The notes below the pieces were generated by a model, which was not told the origin of the DNA, searched no databases, and was given only the letters and a program-made list of their open reading frames with translations. Positions 22,954 through 34,222 of a stretch of 64,000 nucleotides of DNA are shown here, piece by piece; the first letter of the stretch is position 1; each line of letters starts with the position of its first letter. The position numbers were made by a program, and so were the translations under genes. Where the stretch lies: assembly GCA_037447655.1 (NCBI GenBank), contig JBBHKE010001713.1, positions 177,123 to 241,122 on the forward strand, written 5' to 3'. Source of the stretch: Zygnema cylindricum. Its lineage: Eukaryota; Streptophyta; Zygnematophyceae; Zygnematales; Zygnemataceae.

Positions 22954-23145
22954 CTTCTTCCCCATCCCTTTCTCGCCCTCTCTCTCCCTCCCTCACTCAA
23001 TAAATTTCCCCCCTCTCTCTCCCTCTCCCTCCTATAGTTCTCTCCTCTTTTCCTCTTCCTCTCCCACATCATCCCACTCTCTTATTCTCCCTATGCCATC
23101 TCCATCCCCCCCTCGTGTAACTCCCTCTCTCCCTCTCTTTTGTAG
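22954..23145 (+). other. Long CT-rich tract ending in a splice-acceptor-like AG
   Basis: Nearly 190 bp of C and T (CCCTCTCTCTCCCTC words) end in TTTTGTAG just before the third transposase exon. It behaves like an oversized polypyrimidine tract. Its minus strand gives an artificial Arg/Glu-rich frame. Confidence 0.6.
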
Positions 23146-23328
23146 GAGTTTATAATCGTACCGATCCTAAAGGTTGGAACGACAAGACGGTCTTCTTGCA
23201 ATGGATCGCAGAGCTGAAGTCATACCAAAGAGATCGTGATGGGCAAGAAAAGGTTATTTTTGTGGACAATTGTGGCAGGCACAATATGTCTGAGGAGTTG
23301 AACACCGCTTTACTCGCAAAGAGAACAA
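23146..23328 (+). pseudogene. Transposase exon C, first part
   Basis: The frame reads YNRTDPKGWNDKTVFLQWIAEL, then EKVIFVDNCGRHN, then ALLAKRT. It is cut by the Cop-C LTR beginning at 23329. The GAC codon of FVDNC at 23265-23267 should be the second catalytic Asp. It starts directly after the CT-rich tract. Confidence 0.78.
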
Positions 23329-24200
23329 TGTTATTCTTTGGGCTTCATTGCCACACAGAATTCGCAGGTCCAAAGAAGCTAATCTAGATAGTGCCGAATC
23401 CAAGTATATATAAACCTAATTGATTGATCCCTTGACAATCAAAACCCAATTATTGCTTCACCCCTGTGAAATAAGACTTTTTGTGGGCTCAGTTCCACCA
23501 CAGAATGCAAAGTTGGAATATGACTTTTGGAAAACTTTCACCACTTTGATTTTTACTTAGAAATGCACCCACCCTGGAAGGCAAACGCTCTGACCGACTA
23601 CAACCCTGTGTAGCCTGGACTCCCTTGAGTCCGCAGCAAAAAAAATCAATGAAAATGGTCAACTAAATGAGTTGATATTAAATGGCAAAAATTGCCCATT
23701 TATTGACCGACTACACCCCTGTATAGCGTGGACTCCCTTGAGTCCGCAACAAAAAGAATCACTAAAAATGGTCAACTAAATGAGTTGATATTAAATGGCA
23801 AAGTTTGCCGATTTATGTAGATGCTCTCTAAAAGAGAGGTGGCTACCTACCAAAATATTCTAAGTCCTGAAACCCTTGTCTAAACCCTCTAGTAATGAGG
23901 TACGGACCAATCGCAGCACTGTATAGTACATAAAGGTACAAGTGCAAGTGTACCTTTTATACAGCCATCGTACGACATGGCCAAAAACTCGATAGATGGC
24001 ATATCCAAATTTGTTGTTATAATCTCCAGAGATGCCGCAAACCAATGTGGCTGTGCCACGTGTCAATTGACGTGGCTGTGACCGCAAACCGCCAAAAACC
24101 TACTCTGCGATCTCGACATCTATCGCGGCCGTCCGATCTGAACCAACATTTAATTATACCGTGGTAAATTGATGCGCGATATTTGTTTCGCAATCAAAAC

Positions 24201-25214
24201 TGTTGTTTTTGGAAAGCTTTAAGTCTCAACAAATTTACAGGATGGCGGAAAATAGATCTATAGGGACACGCGTCTTCACTTAAAGCACAATGCAAGTTTT
24301 TGAATGGTACCGACATTTCCATTAGGAACAACGCAGATGCGACGCAGATGGAACAAGTGCAGCTGCGGTTATTTTTGATATGGTCTTTATGGATGAACGC
24401 AGCCTGCTACGCACAGGACAAACGCAACTGCAGATATTTTGGTACAAGAAAACGCAGTTGCTATGCAACAAGACAAATGGAGATGCGGTGGTTTTTGGTA
24501 TGGGATAGTGCAGGTGCTACAAAGCGGCAGATATATGAATGTGATCAGGAATAGGACTGCGCTGCTGCGGTTGATATGAATCAAGTTAACTAACGAGATT
24601 AATAAGAGAAATAATTAAGTGACTCAATAACATATGTTTTTCCAATAGCCAGAGGGACGTACCCAGACAAATGTCACTAAGCCACGTACCCAAACAAATG
24701 TCACTAAACCATGCGACAAGTATTTGAACAAATCGCTTGTATAGGATTCTCAGTAATATTGATTGAACAGTGATAGATTAGTTTTAGCGTGATTAGGAGC
24801 ACTTAGACCTTAGTGGCAGTTTAGTTCTTTTGGACATCTTTTAGAAACACTTTTAACAGTGGTTCAGCACTATGTAGTAGGACAACTGATTGAAGAGTAT
24901 AAGACTTAGGACGTAGAACATTTTATGTATCTAGACTTCCAGACCGTGTAATATGCAAACTGTTTTTGGGAAACTTTTGAGTAGCATATCTTGGTGTTTG
25001 TTGAATCAATTGTGCTGAAACTTTGGGAGTTGTCACACATTGTGATACTCTATACTGTGGTATAGTTTGAAGTAGTTTGGACCTTTGTGTCAACCTTATT
25101 GAGCTGTAGAAAGCAGCTATTTTGTAGGATTCTTATTTAGCTTCTGTGGTGAATTATGTCTACTTCTACTACTACAGCTGCTGCTCCACCTGCTCCAGTG
25201 GTCGTAGAACAATA
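24201..25214 (+). repeat. 5' LTR of Cop-A2
   Basis: It begins TGTTGTTTTTGGAAAGC and ends GAACAATA, a mutated CAACA. It contains degenerate direct repeats of a CGCAG-rich unit followed by TTTTTGGTATGG-like words (about 24330-24520). The gag ATG at 25156 lies inside it. Confidence 0.93.
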
Positions 25215-26040
25215 GGTTATGGGCCTGTCATCAAAAATTCTTATCTTCTCGGAGGGACAAATACGCTTATTGGGCGGATATGGTGGAAACACACTTCGAA
25301 AATGTTAACCTTTTGGATATTTTGGATGGTTCACTAGCGGAAATGGATCCGTATTAGTCAAAGAAAAATTCGCATGCTCGGTCACTTTTGAAATTTGTAT
25401 CTCAAAAGAATTGGCTATGTCATGGATAAAAAAGAAAAAGTCGATCGATATTTTGAAATCTCTCAAAGATGATTTTGAAAAGGCTAATGTTTAGGAAGAA
25501 CTATTTCTGGCTGGATGAATTTTGGACTACAAATACACGAGTGGCATTATGGCAGAATATTGTAACAAATTTGGAAAACTAATAGATTCTTATGCTTGTG
25601 CAGGTGGATCTTTTCCTCAGTTTCAGCACGCTGCTTTGCTAATGGGAGATCTTCCTACTACTATGAAAGCAACGTGTGATAGGCTGAAACATAAAGATAA
25701 AGCTAGCTGGACACTACTGTTAGCTATTAATTTGATATTCAAAGAGGAAGCAGATTCTAAAATTCTTAATGGTTAAAAACAAGTAGAAGCTTTTAGCACA
25801 GAATTTGACAATAAAGCTCAGATTAACCAGCAGAGAAATCAGTTCAATCAAAATCAAATTCAGTTTAGAAAGTTTAATCAAAGAGGAAATAGACAACCTT
25901 TCAATGCTTTTTTTTATTGTAATGAAAAAGGTCATGGATATAAATTCTGTCCTAATCTTAAGAAAGCTAATGAAGCAGGTATCTACAGGCTTGGATGGCA
26001 ACAGAGCCAATTTCATCAAGGCTTCACGGAATCTTCACAA
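25156..26040 (+). pseudogene. gag: Cop-A2 gag
   Basis: It starts MSTSTTTAAAPPAPVVVEQ within the LTR and meets a stop at the LTR end (CAA to TAG relative to Cop-A1). Homology to the UBN2-type gag resumes at 25522-25776 and later frames. The zinc knuckle reads FFYCNEKGHGYKFC, so the first Cys of the motif is Phe. Several further stops are present. Confidence 0.88.
25215..25229 (+). other. Primer-binding site of Cop-A2, half-tRNA type
   Basis: GGTTATGGGCCTGTC follows the LTR end; the first 11 bases match the initiator tRNA-Met anticodon arm complement. It lies inside the gag frame, giving VMG in translation. Confidence 0.8.
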
Positions 26041-26058
26041 CGAGGGAATGCACTCTTC

Positions 26059-26500
26059 TTGGCGTCTTTATCTCATCAGGACGAGTCTCTTTCACTCTGT
26101 GACAAGGCGGATGATGATCTATTTGCTATAGCGCCAGCAAAGGAGGGCGTGAAAGACAATGGATGGATAATGGAAACGGGAGCGTCGGCACACATGTGCT
26201 CGAACAAGGCTGTTTTCAAAAATATGAAATCAACACCGGAGAAAAATATCTACTACGCACGTGGAATGAGTGTGCAAACGCGGGCTGTAGGTGATGTCTC
26301 TTTGCTAGTTGATGTAGAAGGCAAGGCAGTTGAGAGAATTGTTCATAATTTTCTCTATGTACCAGATTCTAAGAAAAATTTGTTTTCAACTTATTTGGTA
26401 GAAAGTAAAGGGTTTGAGGTCAATCTGAAAAATGGCAGGCAGGTTGTATGAAAAATGGAAAAATTGCAGTAACAAGAACTAGAGATGCCAGCAAAATGTA
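26059..26500 (+). pseudogene. Cop-A2 aspartic protease, Asp to Glu
   Basis: The active-site segment reads WIMETGASAHMC: the catalytic Asp codon is GAA (26173-26175), encoding Glu, where Cop-A1 has Asp. The fold blocks YYARGMSVQTRAVGD and NFLYVPDSKKNLFST are otherwise well preserved in an open 130-codon frame ending at 26451. Confidence 0.9.
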
Positions 26501-26504
26501 TTGA

Positions 26505-27400
26505 ATGGATATGCCCGATAATAAAGAAGATGATGTTTTGTATTTCGGAGCATTATCCTCAGATGAGCTGTGGCATAAAAGATTAGGCCATGTGAACTAT
26601 GACAATATTAAAAAGATGGTCAATGTTGGTAAAATAGAAGGAGGTACTCTGTCAAATCAGTCACCTAAAACGTGTGATGGTTGTGCACTAGGAAAAATAC
26701 ACAGATTACCGTTTCCTCAAGAGTCTGAACATAGGTCTACTAAATTTTTGCAACTCATTCATTCTGATGTTTTCAGCTTTACAAAAGTACCATCTGCAGG
26801 GGAGATGAAATATATGGTTACGTTTACATATGATTTTTCGAGATTTACTAAGGTCTATTTCATGAAATAAAAAAAGTGAAGTCTTCACTCATTTTCAACA
26901 CTACAAAGCGTGGGCGGAGAAACTACACGGTTTGCCAATTTTGGAGCTCAGATCGGACAATTGCGGGGAATATACGTCAACAAAATTTGAAAACCTCTTA
27001 CTCAAAGAAGGTATAAGTCACAAATTGATTGTCCCATACCCTCCGCAACAAACTAGAGTATTAGAAAGACTGAATAGAACTATCAGAGAAAGTTCTAGGT
27101 CCTTGCTCGCGGATAAGGTTGTGGATCGGAAATTTTGGGCTGAAGCGTTTAATTGTGCAGTGTACAACAAAAATAGGATAGGTTCAAGATCACTAGAAAC
27201 CACTCCTTACGAGATATGGAGGGGTGAAAAACCGGATTTCAGTCATTTCAAAGTCTTTGGAAGTAAGTGCTTTATTTTGGATACGTCTAATGATAGATGG
27301 AAAATGGAGCCTAAAGGATTGCCGGGCATTCAGTTAGGATATGATGATCACTCTAAAGGATAAAGAGTCTTTATTTTAGAGATGCAGAAAATCATTGTAG
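26505..27400 (+). pseudogene. Cop-A2 integrase
   Basis: The zinc domain is complete (ELWHKRLGHVNYDN, then CDGCALGK). The core has HSDVFSF, RSDNCGEY and VLERLNR, so D, D and E are present, but a stop after VYFMK and a frameshift split it. The C-terminal part ends FGSKCFILDTSNDRWKMEPKG and a stop at 27361. It lies between protease and RT as in all copia elements. Confidence 0.9.
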
Positions 27401-27699
27401 CAACGAACATCGTTGTCAAAGATGAACTAGACTCGATAAACTTATTTAAAATGACAGAGCAGCAAAAACAGCGAAAAGTTTAAGAATATGTCATTTTAGA
27501 TAGCATCCATAATATTGTCCCACAGATGCAAAATTCACCAGTGGTAACACAAGAGTTGGAACATATTTAGGTTCCCCAACAAGTTCATTTCGAAGCGGAC
27601 CAACAACAGTCAATGCCTACTGATTGCAACCACCCCAACAAGTGCAAAGCACAGAATCCGACAATCTCAGCCTCAGAATTTTTGGGGGGAAGAAGATCC

Positions 27700-29330
27700 A
27701 GTAGCCGCTTTCAAGCAAGTTCTCACTTCGCAGTTCTCACTTCGCCTACTCGGCAGCCTCAATGGAGCATGTGACCATCCGGGAAGCCATCTCATCACCG
27801 GAGCGGAATAAGTGGATCGCGTCGGCAAATGATGAAATGAAGTCGATCATGGAGGCTCAGACATGGGAGCTTGTGGACCTTCCACCGAATCGAAAAGTGA
27901 TCGGCAGCAAATGGGTATTCAAGGTGACATTAAATCCAGATAATACCATTGAACGATATAAGGTTAGACTTGTGGCAAATGGGTATAATCAAAAGGAAGG
28001 AATTGATTTCGAAGAAACTTTTTCTCCTGTTGTAAGATTTTTGACATTTAGGATTTTGCTATCTCTAGCTGCTATAGAGGATATGGAAATACATCAGATG
28101 GATATAAAGACGACCTTTTTGCAAGGAGAACTAGAGGAGACCATTTACATGCTGCAGCTTGAAATGTATGTAGAACCAAGAAAAGAGCACTTAGTATGCA
28201 AACTGCTAAAATCTCTGTATAACCTAAAACAGGCCCCTAGGCAATGGAATCTAAAACTTGATGTATTCTTAACTAGCCTAGGATTTAAGAGAATAAGTTC
28301 TAATCACTCTGTCTATTTTTTAAAATGTGATGATAGAATAGTGTACATAGCGGTGTATGTAGATAATTTACTTTTAGATAGCAAATCAATGGCTTAAATT
28401 AACAAAATTAAAATTGCTTTAAAATCACGATTCAAGATGAAAAACCTCGGTGAGGCAAAATATATTATGAGCATCCAAGTAGTGAGGGACAAGAATAACA
28501 AATGAATAAAATTGACTCAAAAGGAAGCTATTGGAAACATGATAGATGAATATGGAATGCGGGGGGCAAAAGGATGTGTAACACCAATGGAGTTTCAACA
28601 TAAGTTAGAGAGGGAAGAAACAGAACCGGGTGTTATTATCATTGAAATTTTTGAGTCAAGGGAGGATGATCTTATGACACTGATACCTTACAGACAAATA
28701 GTGGGAAGTTTAATATATTTCATGAACTATACCCGTCTGGATATTGCTGTTGCAGTTGGCGTACTTAGCACAAGTCTAGAAAATCCGAGGAAATCTGATC
28801 GTGATGCAGCAAGAAGAGTTTTAAGATACTTGGCAGGAACCAAAGACTCCAAACTCACACTAGGCGGAGGAGAAGTAAAACTGCAAACATGGAGTGATGC
28901 AAGTTATGGCGACATGCCATGCCAAAAATCCACCATGGGATTCGTTCTGCAAATTGGGAACGGGACTTGCTGTTGGAGTAGCAAACTTCAAAAGGTCACG
29001 GCACAATAAATGATAGAGTTAGAATATATGGGAGCGAGCTCGGCCCTCAAAGAACTCTTATGGGTGAAATCCATTTTGCAAGAATTGGGATACATGCAAG
29101 TTAGTCCATAGGTGATTTGGTGTGATAACCACGTTGCCATTGCCATTGCTTCTAACCCGAGTCACCACTTCAAAAGCAAGCACATGGATGTAAGATTACA
29201 CTTTGTAAGAAAAATAGTATTCTCTAGATTGATTAGATTATGCTATTTGCCAGATGCTTTCTAATAATAATATAATGATTGCAGATATGCTCACTAAAGC
29301 TCTTCCTGATCCCGAGTTGAAGTATTATAG
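27700..29330 (+). pseudogene. Cop-A2 RT and RNase H
   Basis: RT is open over 27762-28397 with WELVDLPPNRKVIGSKWVFKV, MDIKTTFLQGELEETIYM and LYNLKQAPRQW. The polymerase motif reads YVDN instead of YVDD (28355-28366), which would remove a catalytic Asp. RNase H follows at 28512-29009 and beyond, with WSDASYGD, CCWSSKLQKV and later DMLTKALPDPEL, with stops. Confidence 0.92.
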
Positions 29331-29360
29331 AGATGCATTGGGATTAAGCGAATAACTGAG

Positions 29361-29498
29361 TTGCTGCCTTGCTATACTGCCATGCTGCGCTAGTCGAATA
29401 ACAAGGATGTAGTGGGACTGGGTGACTTGCTAAATTGCTACATTGTTATGCTGCGATGCTGCGCTAGTTCGACATCGTAGGTGCGCTGCCATACTGAG
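29361..29498. repeat. Small insertion between RNase H and 3' LTR, ACTGAG duplicated
   Basis: Cop-A1 has AACTGAGTCTAAAG here; Cop-A2 has 132 extra bases flanked by ACTGAG on both sides (29355-29360, 29493-29498). The insert is rich in GCTGCGCTAGT and TTGCTA words, like the reversed chromovirus LTR words. Confidence 0.65.
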
Positions 29499-29516
29499 TC
29501 TAAAGCTTTAGGGGAG

Positions 29517-30514
29517 TGTTGTTTTTGGAAAGCTTTAAGTCTCACCAAATTTATAGGACGTCGAAAAATAGATCTATAGGGACAAGTGTCGTCACTTGAA
29601 GCACAATGCAGGTTTTGATTGGTAACGACACATGCATTGGCAACAACGCAGCTGCGACGCAGATGGAACAAGCGCAACTGCAATTATTTTTGATATGGTC
29701 TGTACGCTGAATGCAACTTGCGACGCAACGCGACAAACGCAATTGCGGATATTTTGGTACAAGACAACGTAGTTGCTACGCAACATGACAAATGCAGTTG
29801 CGGTGGTTTTTGGTATGGGATAGCGCAGCTGCTACAAAGCTGCAAATATTTGAATGTGACCAGGAATAGGAATGGGCTGCTGCGGTTGATATGAATTAAG
29901 TTAACGGACGAGATTAATAAGAGAATAATTAAGTGACTCGATAACAGATGTTTCTGCAAAAGCCGGAGGGACGTATTGAGACAATTGTCACTAAGCCATG
30001 CGGCAAGTATTTGAAAAAATCGCTTGTATATGATTCTCAGTAATATTGATTTAACAGTGATAGATTAGTTTTAGCGAGATTAGGAGCACTTAGACGTTAG
30101 TGGCATTTTGGTTTTTTTGGATGTATCTTTTAGAAACACTTATATCGACGGTTCAGCACTATGTAGTAGGACAACTGAGTGAAGAGTATAAGACTTAGGA
30201 CGTAGAACATTTTATGTATCCCGACTTCCAAAAACTGTGTAATCTGCAAACTATTTTTAGGAAACTTTTGTGTTGCATATTTGGTGTATGTTAGATCAAC
30301 TGTGATGAAACTTTTGGAGTTTTCAGACTTTGTGATACTCTATATTGTGGTATAGTTTGAAGCAGTTTGGAATTTTGTGTCAACCTTATTGAGCTGTAGA
30401 AAGTAGCTGTTTGGTAGTATTCTTTTTAAGCTTTTGTGGTGAATTGTGGTGAATTATGTCTACTTCAACTACTATTGCTGCAGCCCCACCTGCTCTAGTG
30501 ATTGTAGAACAACA
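29517..30514 (+). repeat. 3' LTR of Cop-A2
   Basis: It follows the polypurine tract TTAGGGGAG and begins TGTTGTTTTTGGAAAGC, ending GAACAACA. It is 998 bp and again carries the gag start (ATGTCTACTTCAACT). Confidence 0.94.
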
Positions 30515-30944
30515 AAATCAAATGCGAGATATTTGTTTCGTCATCGTACTGTACTTTGTACTATATGAAAATTTATCTATGCATTACGTATCTATTTCTC
30601 GTTAAACGATTAGTCTACGTGTAATTATTGAAGTACTTATCAAACGCTATGTATTCTATCACTAGTCTTAGGCTTGACAAACAAAGCTAATAGCTACGGG
30701 TGGCTTGACGGAGGGTAGATACCATGATCAATTCTTGGGTCATTCAAATCCCTTTTTAGTAAAACCTACCAAGTCTACTTCCTGTCTCTCTAGGGGGCAT
30801 AGGCAGCCATGGCTCTGTCTCCTTTTCTAGCATTTAGTGACTCCAACAAGCGTGGGGGCTTGGAGAAGGGAATTAGAGGCAGATTGCATTTACCTTTTTC
30901 TATCCTAATATAGACCTAGAAAATACACAAATATCAACAAACAA

Positions 30945-31157
30945 CCCTCCACTTTTTTCCACCATGGGCAACACATCTAGTGTTACCCGCTGATTCATTT
31001 GTAATTTCAAAAATGAAGGAGGTATGGTCGAGAAAATGGGAAGATTAGAAAATAGAGTGGATACAAAGCCACAAGTGGTCCTTACCTAGGGGGAAAAATG
31101 GTCGGGTAAGCTTGTTGGAACTGGGAAATCAATTTTTTTAAAGTTGGCACTCGATTT
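30945..31157 (+). pseudogene. Transposase exon C, second part
   Basis: After the target duplication the frame resumes TLHFFPPWATHLVLPADSFV and continues to EVWSRKW, then after a shift GKLVGTGKSIFLKLALD. This is the C-terminal part of DDE_1 transposases, with the third catalytic Asp in PADS (30992-30994). A stop lies after KWED. A second Cop-C LTR starts at 31158. Confidence 0.78.
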
Positions 31158-31773
31158 TGAAATTCTACGGGCTTCATTTCCCCACAAAAATCGCATATCT
31201 AAAGAAGCTCATCTAGATAGCACAGACTCCAAGTTGATAAAATCCCAAATGAAGGACACCTTGACAGTCAAAATCCCAATACAAGTTTACCCTTATGAAA
31301 GAAGACTTTCTGTGTGCTCAGTTCCCCACAAAATGCAGTGTTAGAATATAAGAATTTGGACACATTCCCCCACTCCTTGGCAGGCAAAATCTCTTACCAA
31401 CTACACCTCTGTGTTGCCTTCACTCCTTTGAGTCAGGAGAAAAAATAATCACTGAATTTGCTCCCCTGAGCAATTAGTTATAGTTGGCCAAAAGTAGCCC
31501 ATAAATACAAAAGGTCACCTAGAGAGAGGCGCCTCAAACATGCTAAGTCCCTAAACTCTTACTCACAGCTACTTACTACTGTACCCTAGACGAATCAAAA
31601 GAGTATATATTAGAAGAAGGTACAGTGGCCGATTGTACTTCTTGTACATCCATTGTATAACATGGCCTTCTGGTTGACACTTGTCAACTTAGGGAGCCTT
31701 CCTTCCTACTCCAATCTTTTCCGGCATCCTATGATGTGGCGCCATGTGGCATTGCGGGCCGCTATGTCTGAAG
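31158..31773 (-). repeat. Cop-C LTR fragment, cut by Cop-D
   Basis: It begins TGAAATTCTACGGGCTTC, like the left ends of the Cop-C LTRs at 55053 and 58117, and stays recognisable through the GCTAATCTAGATAG-like region. It ends at the Cop-D insertion (31774). Its remaining half was not found beyond Cop-D. Confidence 0.78.
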
Positions 31774-32742
31774 TGTAATTTTGTGACCTCCATTAGTCCA
31801 CAAAATGTCCAGCTTATATGAAGCCTCTAGGAAAAATTATACAAATTTGATTTTGGCAATGAATAAGTGCCACCTTAGCATGCAAAAACTTTGATTGACT
31901 ACACCCTTGTGTAGCGTGGACTTCGTGAGTCCGCAACAAAAAGAATCACTGAAATTATTGACCCAAGCATTAAGTTATGGTTGACTAAAGATGGCCAAAT
32001 ATATACAGATGCACTCTGGGAGAGAGGCGGCTAACCCAAAATTATCTAATTCCTAAATTCCCTCTCTAAGCCTACTACTAATATACATAGCCAATCAAAA
32101 GACTGTTAAATACAAAAAGGTATATGTATTGCTGTACTTCTTGTACGACCATAGTACGCCATGGCCACTCCGCTGACGTGTGTCAGTTTTTGAGACGTAA
32201 ATGCTTCCTCCGTGATATCCGCTGTCCAATCATATCTCACCACGTGTCACTTGCCAACATCAATCGCGCAAACCGCTAAAAGTGCTCCATCAGTTCATTT
32301 TTTTAGCGGTTCGATCTAATATGGACATTTGATTTCGTCCGTTAATATTAAATATTGTTTCGTATATTACATTCGGTTTGGATTCGGTGCGGACCGGTAC
32401 GTTTCCATGTTGAATTTGTCTTGTAGTTTAGTTAAATGGAATATGCCGCCCTGTAATGTATAAGTATCAATCGTACCCAATATACATTAATGAACTTCCA
32501 GACCTAACGGATAAGACCAAGAGCTATGCTGTAGAGTTACTATCCGGGAGGTCACTGGATCAAACCTTAGTCTTAACAATCTTTCTTTTACAAGAGCTGG
32601 GTCTTCTACTCATATTTGTCTGTCGCCTTGCCTGCATAGGGCAGCCATGGCTGCCTGCTAGTCCTCAGTGACCACGACAAGTATGAGGGCTTCAATAAGA
32701 CCATGAGCAATAGATCAAGAATATAAAATACCTTTTTCAACA
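31774..32742 (-). repeat. 3' LTR of Cop-D
   Basis: It begins TGTAATTTTGTGACCTCC and ends TTTTTCAACA, followed by CTCCCCTTATTTTCTAG (32743-32759), the reversed polypurine tract. It is 969 bp and pairs with 44958-45434. A GGATCAAACC box-like segment lies near 32568. Confidence 0.88.
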
Positions 32743-32755
32743 CTCCCCTTATTTT

Positions 32756-33092
32756 CTAGTCTATCTTTTGGTTGAGTTTACACTTCTCCATGCAAAATAT
32801 CAATTTGGGAGAAGGAACCGGCTTAGTCATCATATCACCTACCATTTCTCTATCGGGTCTATATTCCAAACTAATTATTTTATTCTCAACCTTCTCTCTA
32901 ACAAAGCTCAAACGAATATCCATGTGCTTTGACTTAAAGTGATGCTTAGGATTTGTTGCAACTGCAATTGCAGCTTGATTCTCACAAAATATCTTTTGCA
33001 CTCCATTTTTCATATATCCCAATTCTTGAAGGAAAGATTTCACCCACATTAAATCTTTCACAGCCGAACAAGAAGCCATATACTCAACCTCC
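32756..33092 (-). pseudogene. Cop-D RNase H, C-terminal part
   Basis: It reads EVEYMASCSAVKDLMWVKSFLQELG, then ENQAAIAVATNPKHHFKSKHM and later DMMTKPVPSPKL, the standard copia RNase H end. Upstream residues (SKQQKVIA, stop, STKE) lie beyond Cop-B2 at 39579 and join in frame once one CCTCC copy is removed. It ends close to the polypurine tract. Confidence 0.92.
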
Positions 33093-34159
33093 TGTAGAAA
33101 TTGATGGTTCCTTTTTAAGTATTTTCTAGGTCTAAATTAAAATAAAGAAAGAAGCCGAGGCAGTCTATCTCTAACTTCTCTCTCCAACTTTCACACTTGT
33201 CACAGTCACTAGGAAGTTGGAGTGGAAGCAAGAGCCATGGCTGCATAGGCTATCCAGTGGTTTACGTGAAATATATTAGTTTATATATACCGATAAGTTT
33301 ATTTACTAAAAGGGTAGATGTCGGAACCAGGATTTGAATGTGGTACCTACGTTATGATAGATAGCCGCTAGCCGGTAGTCCTAACCGTTAAGTCTAGGAC
33401 TAATGTTATATGATATAGGGTTTGCTATTTATTTAAATATTATTACGTAGGATAATTCATTTAAATGCAACTGTTTATGGGATACATAGATCCAGTTATG
33501 TAAAAGTACGGATTACGGTATGTATAAGAATCTAGTACCGCGCATTTATTTCTTTAGCCAAACAAATACCGTGCATGTATTTATGACGGCTACGATGGAA
33601 ATCTGCATTTAATCGGACGGCCGTGAAGAGAGCCGAGATCGCGCAAGAGAATCTCGGCGGTTTGTGGTCATCGCCACATCGGATGACACGTGGCAAAATT
33701 ACGTTGGATCGCGGCATCCCGGGTATTACGGGACCGAACCGGGATATGACATGTGTCGACATTTAGGCCATGTCGTAGAGTTTCCGTACAGAAAGTACAC
33801 CAGCAGTTGTACTTTTTTGTACGGAAGTGGAATATTATTGGTTTCGTACATCAGTAGATAGAGTTTGTGGGAGAGATAGGACTTAGAAAAAAATAGTAGA
33901 TAAGACCCTCTCTCCCACAGAGCCTTAGTACAAAAGGTCACCTTTGACCCTCCATAACTTACTGCTCAGGGGAGCAAATTACGAGATTCATTTTGCTATC
34001 GACTCAATGGATTCTTGTCTTCACAAGGGTAAAGGTTACTAGAGTTTTTTTTTACTAGGGTGGCAATTATTCTTGCTAAAACACAAAGGGGTCATGGTTA
34101 TCTTAGAGGCTTGTTGGAAGCTGTCTACTCTGAGGACTTATAGAGGTCTCAAAGTTTCA
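33093..34159 (+). repeat. 5' LTR of Cop-B2
   Basis: It runs from TGTAGAAATTG to GTTTCA. It includes the ACCAGGATTTGA segment (about 33324), CAAAAGGTCACC with TTTGACC (33931-33949) and a GACTCAATGGATTC stem-loop-like segment near 34000. Confidence 0.95.
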
Positions 34160-34174
34160 GGTTATGGGCCCGCC
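34160..34174 (+). other. Primer-binding site of Cop-B2, half-tRNA type
   Basis: GGTTATGGGCCCGCC differs in one base from the Cop-B1 site and directly abuts the LTR. Confidence 0.85.
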
Positions 34175-34222
34175 CATAGGGTACCCATGTTTAATGGAAC
34201 TGGCTTCATATATTAGGAAAGT

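Larger units (their letters stand above)
24201..30514 (+). mobile_element. Ty1/Copia retrotransposon Cop-A2, full length
   Basis: It has LTRs of 1014 and 998 bp, primer site, gag, protease, integrase, RT and RNase H. The flanks are AAAAC (24196-24200) and AAATC (30515-30519), a target duplication with one change. The host LTR reads on correctly afterwards (AAATGCGAGATATTTG). All genes carry stops, and both protease and RT active sites are altered. Confidence 0.95.
23329..30939 (-). repeat. Solo LTR of Cop-C, split by Cop-A2
   Basis: The left half is 23329-24200 and the right half 30520-30939. The outer ends match the Cop-C LTRs at 55053 and 58117 (left end TGTTATTCTTTGGGC, right end AATATCAACA). 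AACAA flanks both sides (23324-23328 and 30940-30944). A 113-bp segment is tandemly duplicated (23592-23704 and 23705-23817), which explains why it is longer than its relatives. It sits inside the transposase gene. Confidence 0.9.
21011..31157 (+). pseudogene. DDE_1-type DNA transposase gene, intron-bearing, split
   Basis: Four separated pieces join into one transposase of the DDE_1 (pogo/Tigger/CENP-B-like) type once two LTR insertions are removed: 21011-21350, 21517-about 21770, 23146-23328 and 30945-31157. The last junction restores the frame when one AACAA copy is removed (LLAKRT + TLHFFPP). Of the catalytic Asp residues, the first appears lost (NMAKTH where related proteins have an Asp-Glu-Thr), while IFVDNCGRHN and PADSFVI keep theirs. 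There are stops in the first two pieces. No terminal repeats were identified. Confidence 0.75.

Noticed and set aside
22815-23072. Minus-strand Arg/Glu-rich frame
   Set aside because: It is the complement of the CT-rich tract; composition alone keeps it open.
30964-30990. MGNTSS-like start in good context
   Set aside because: It lies in another frame of the transposase exon (FFPPWATHL...) and stops after a few codons.
32456-32671. 71-codon frame starting in the Cop-D 3' LTR
   Set aside because: It lies entirely within the LTR, in the antisense direction, and overlaps the conserved GCCATGGCTGCC block; chance frame.
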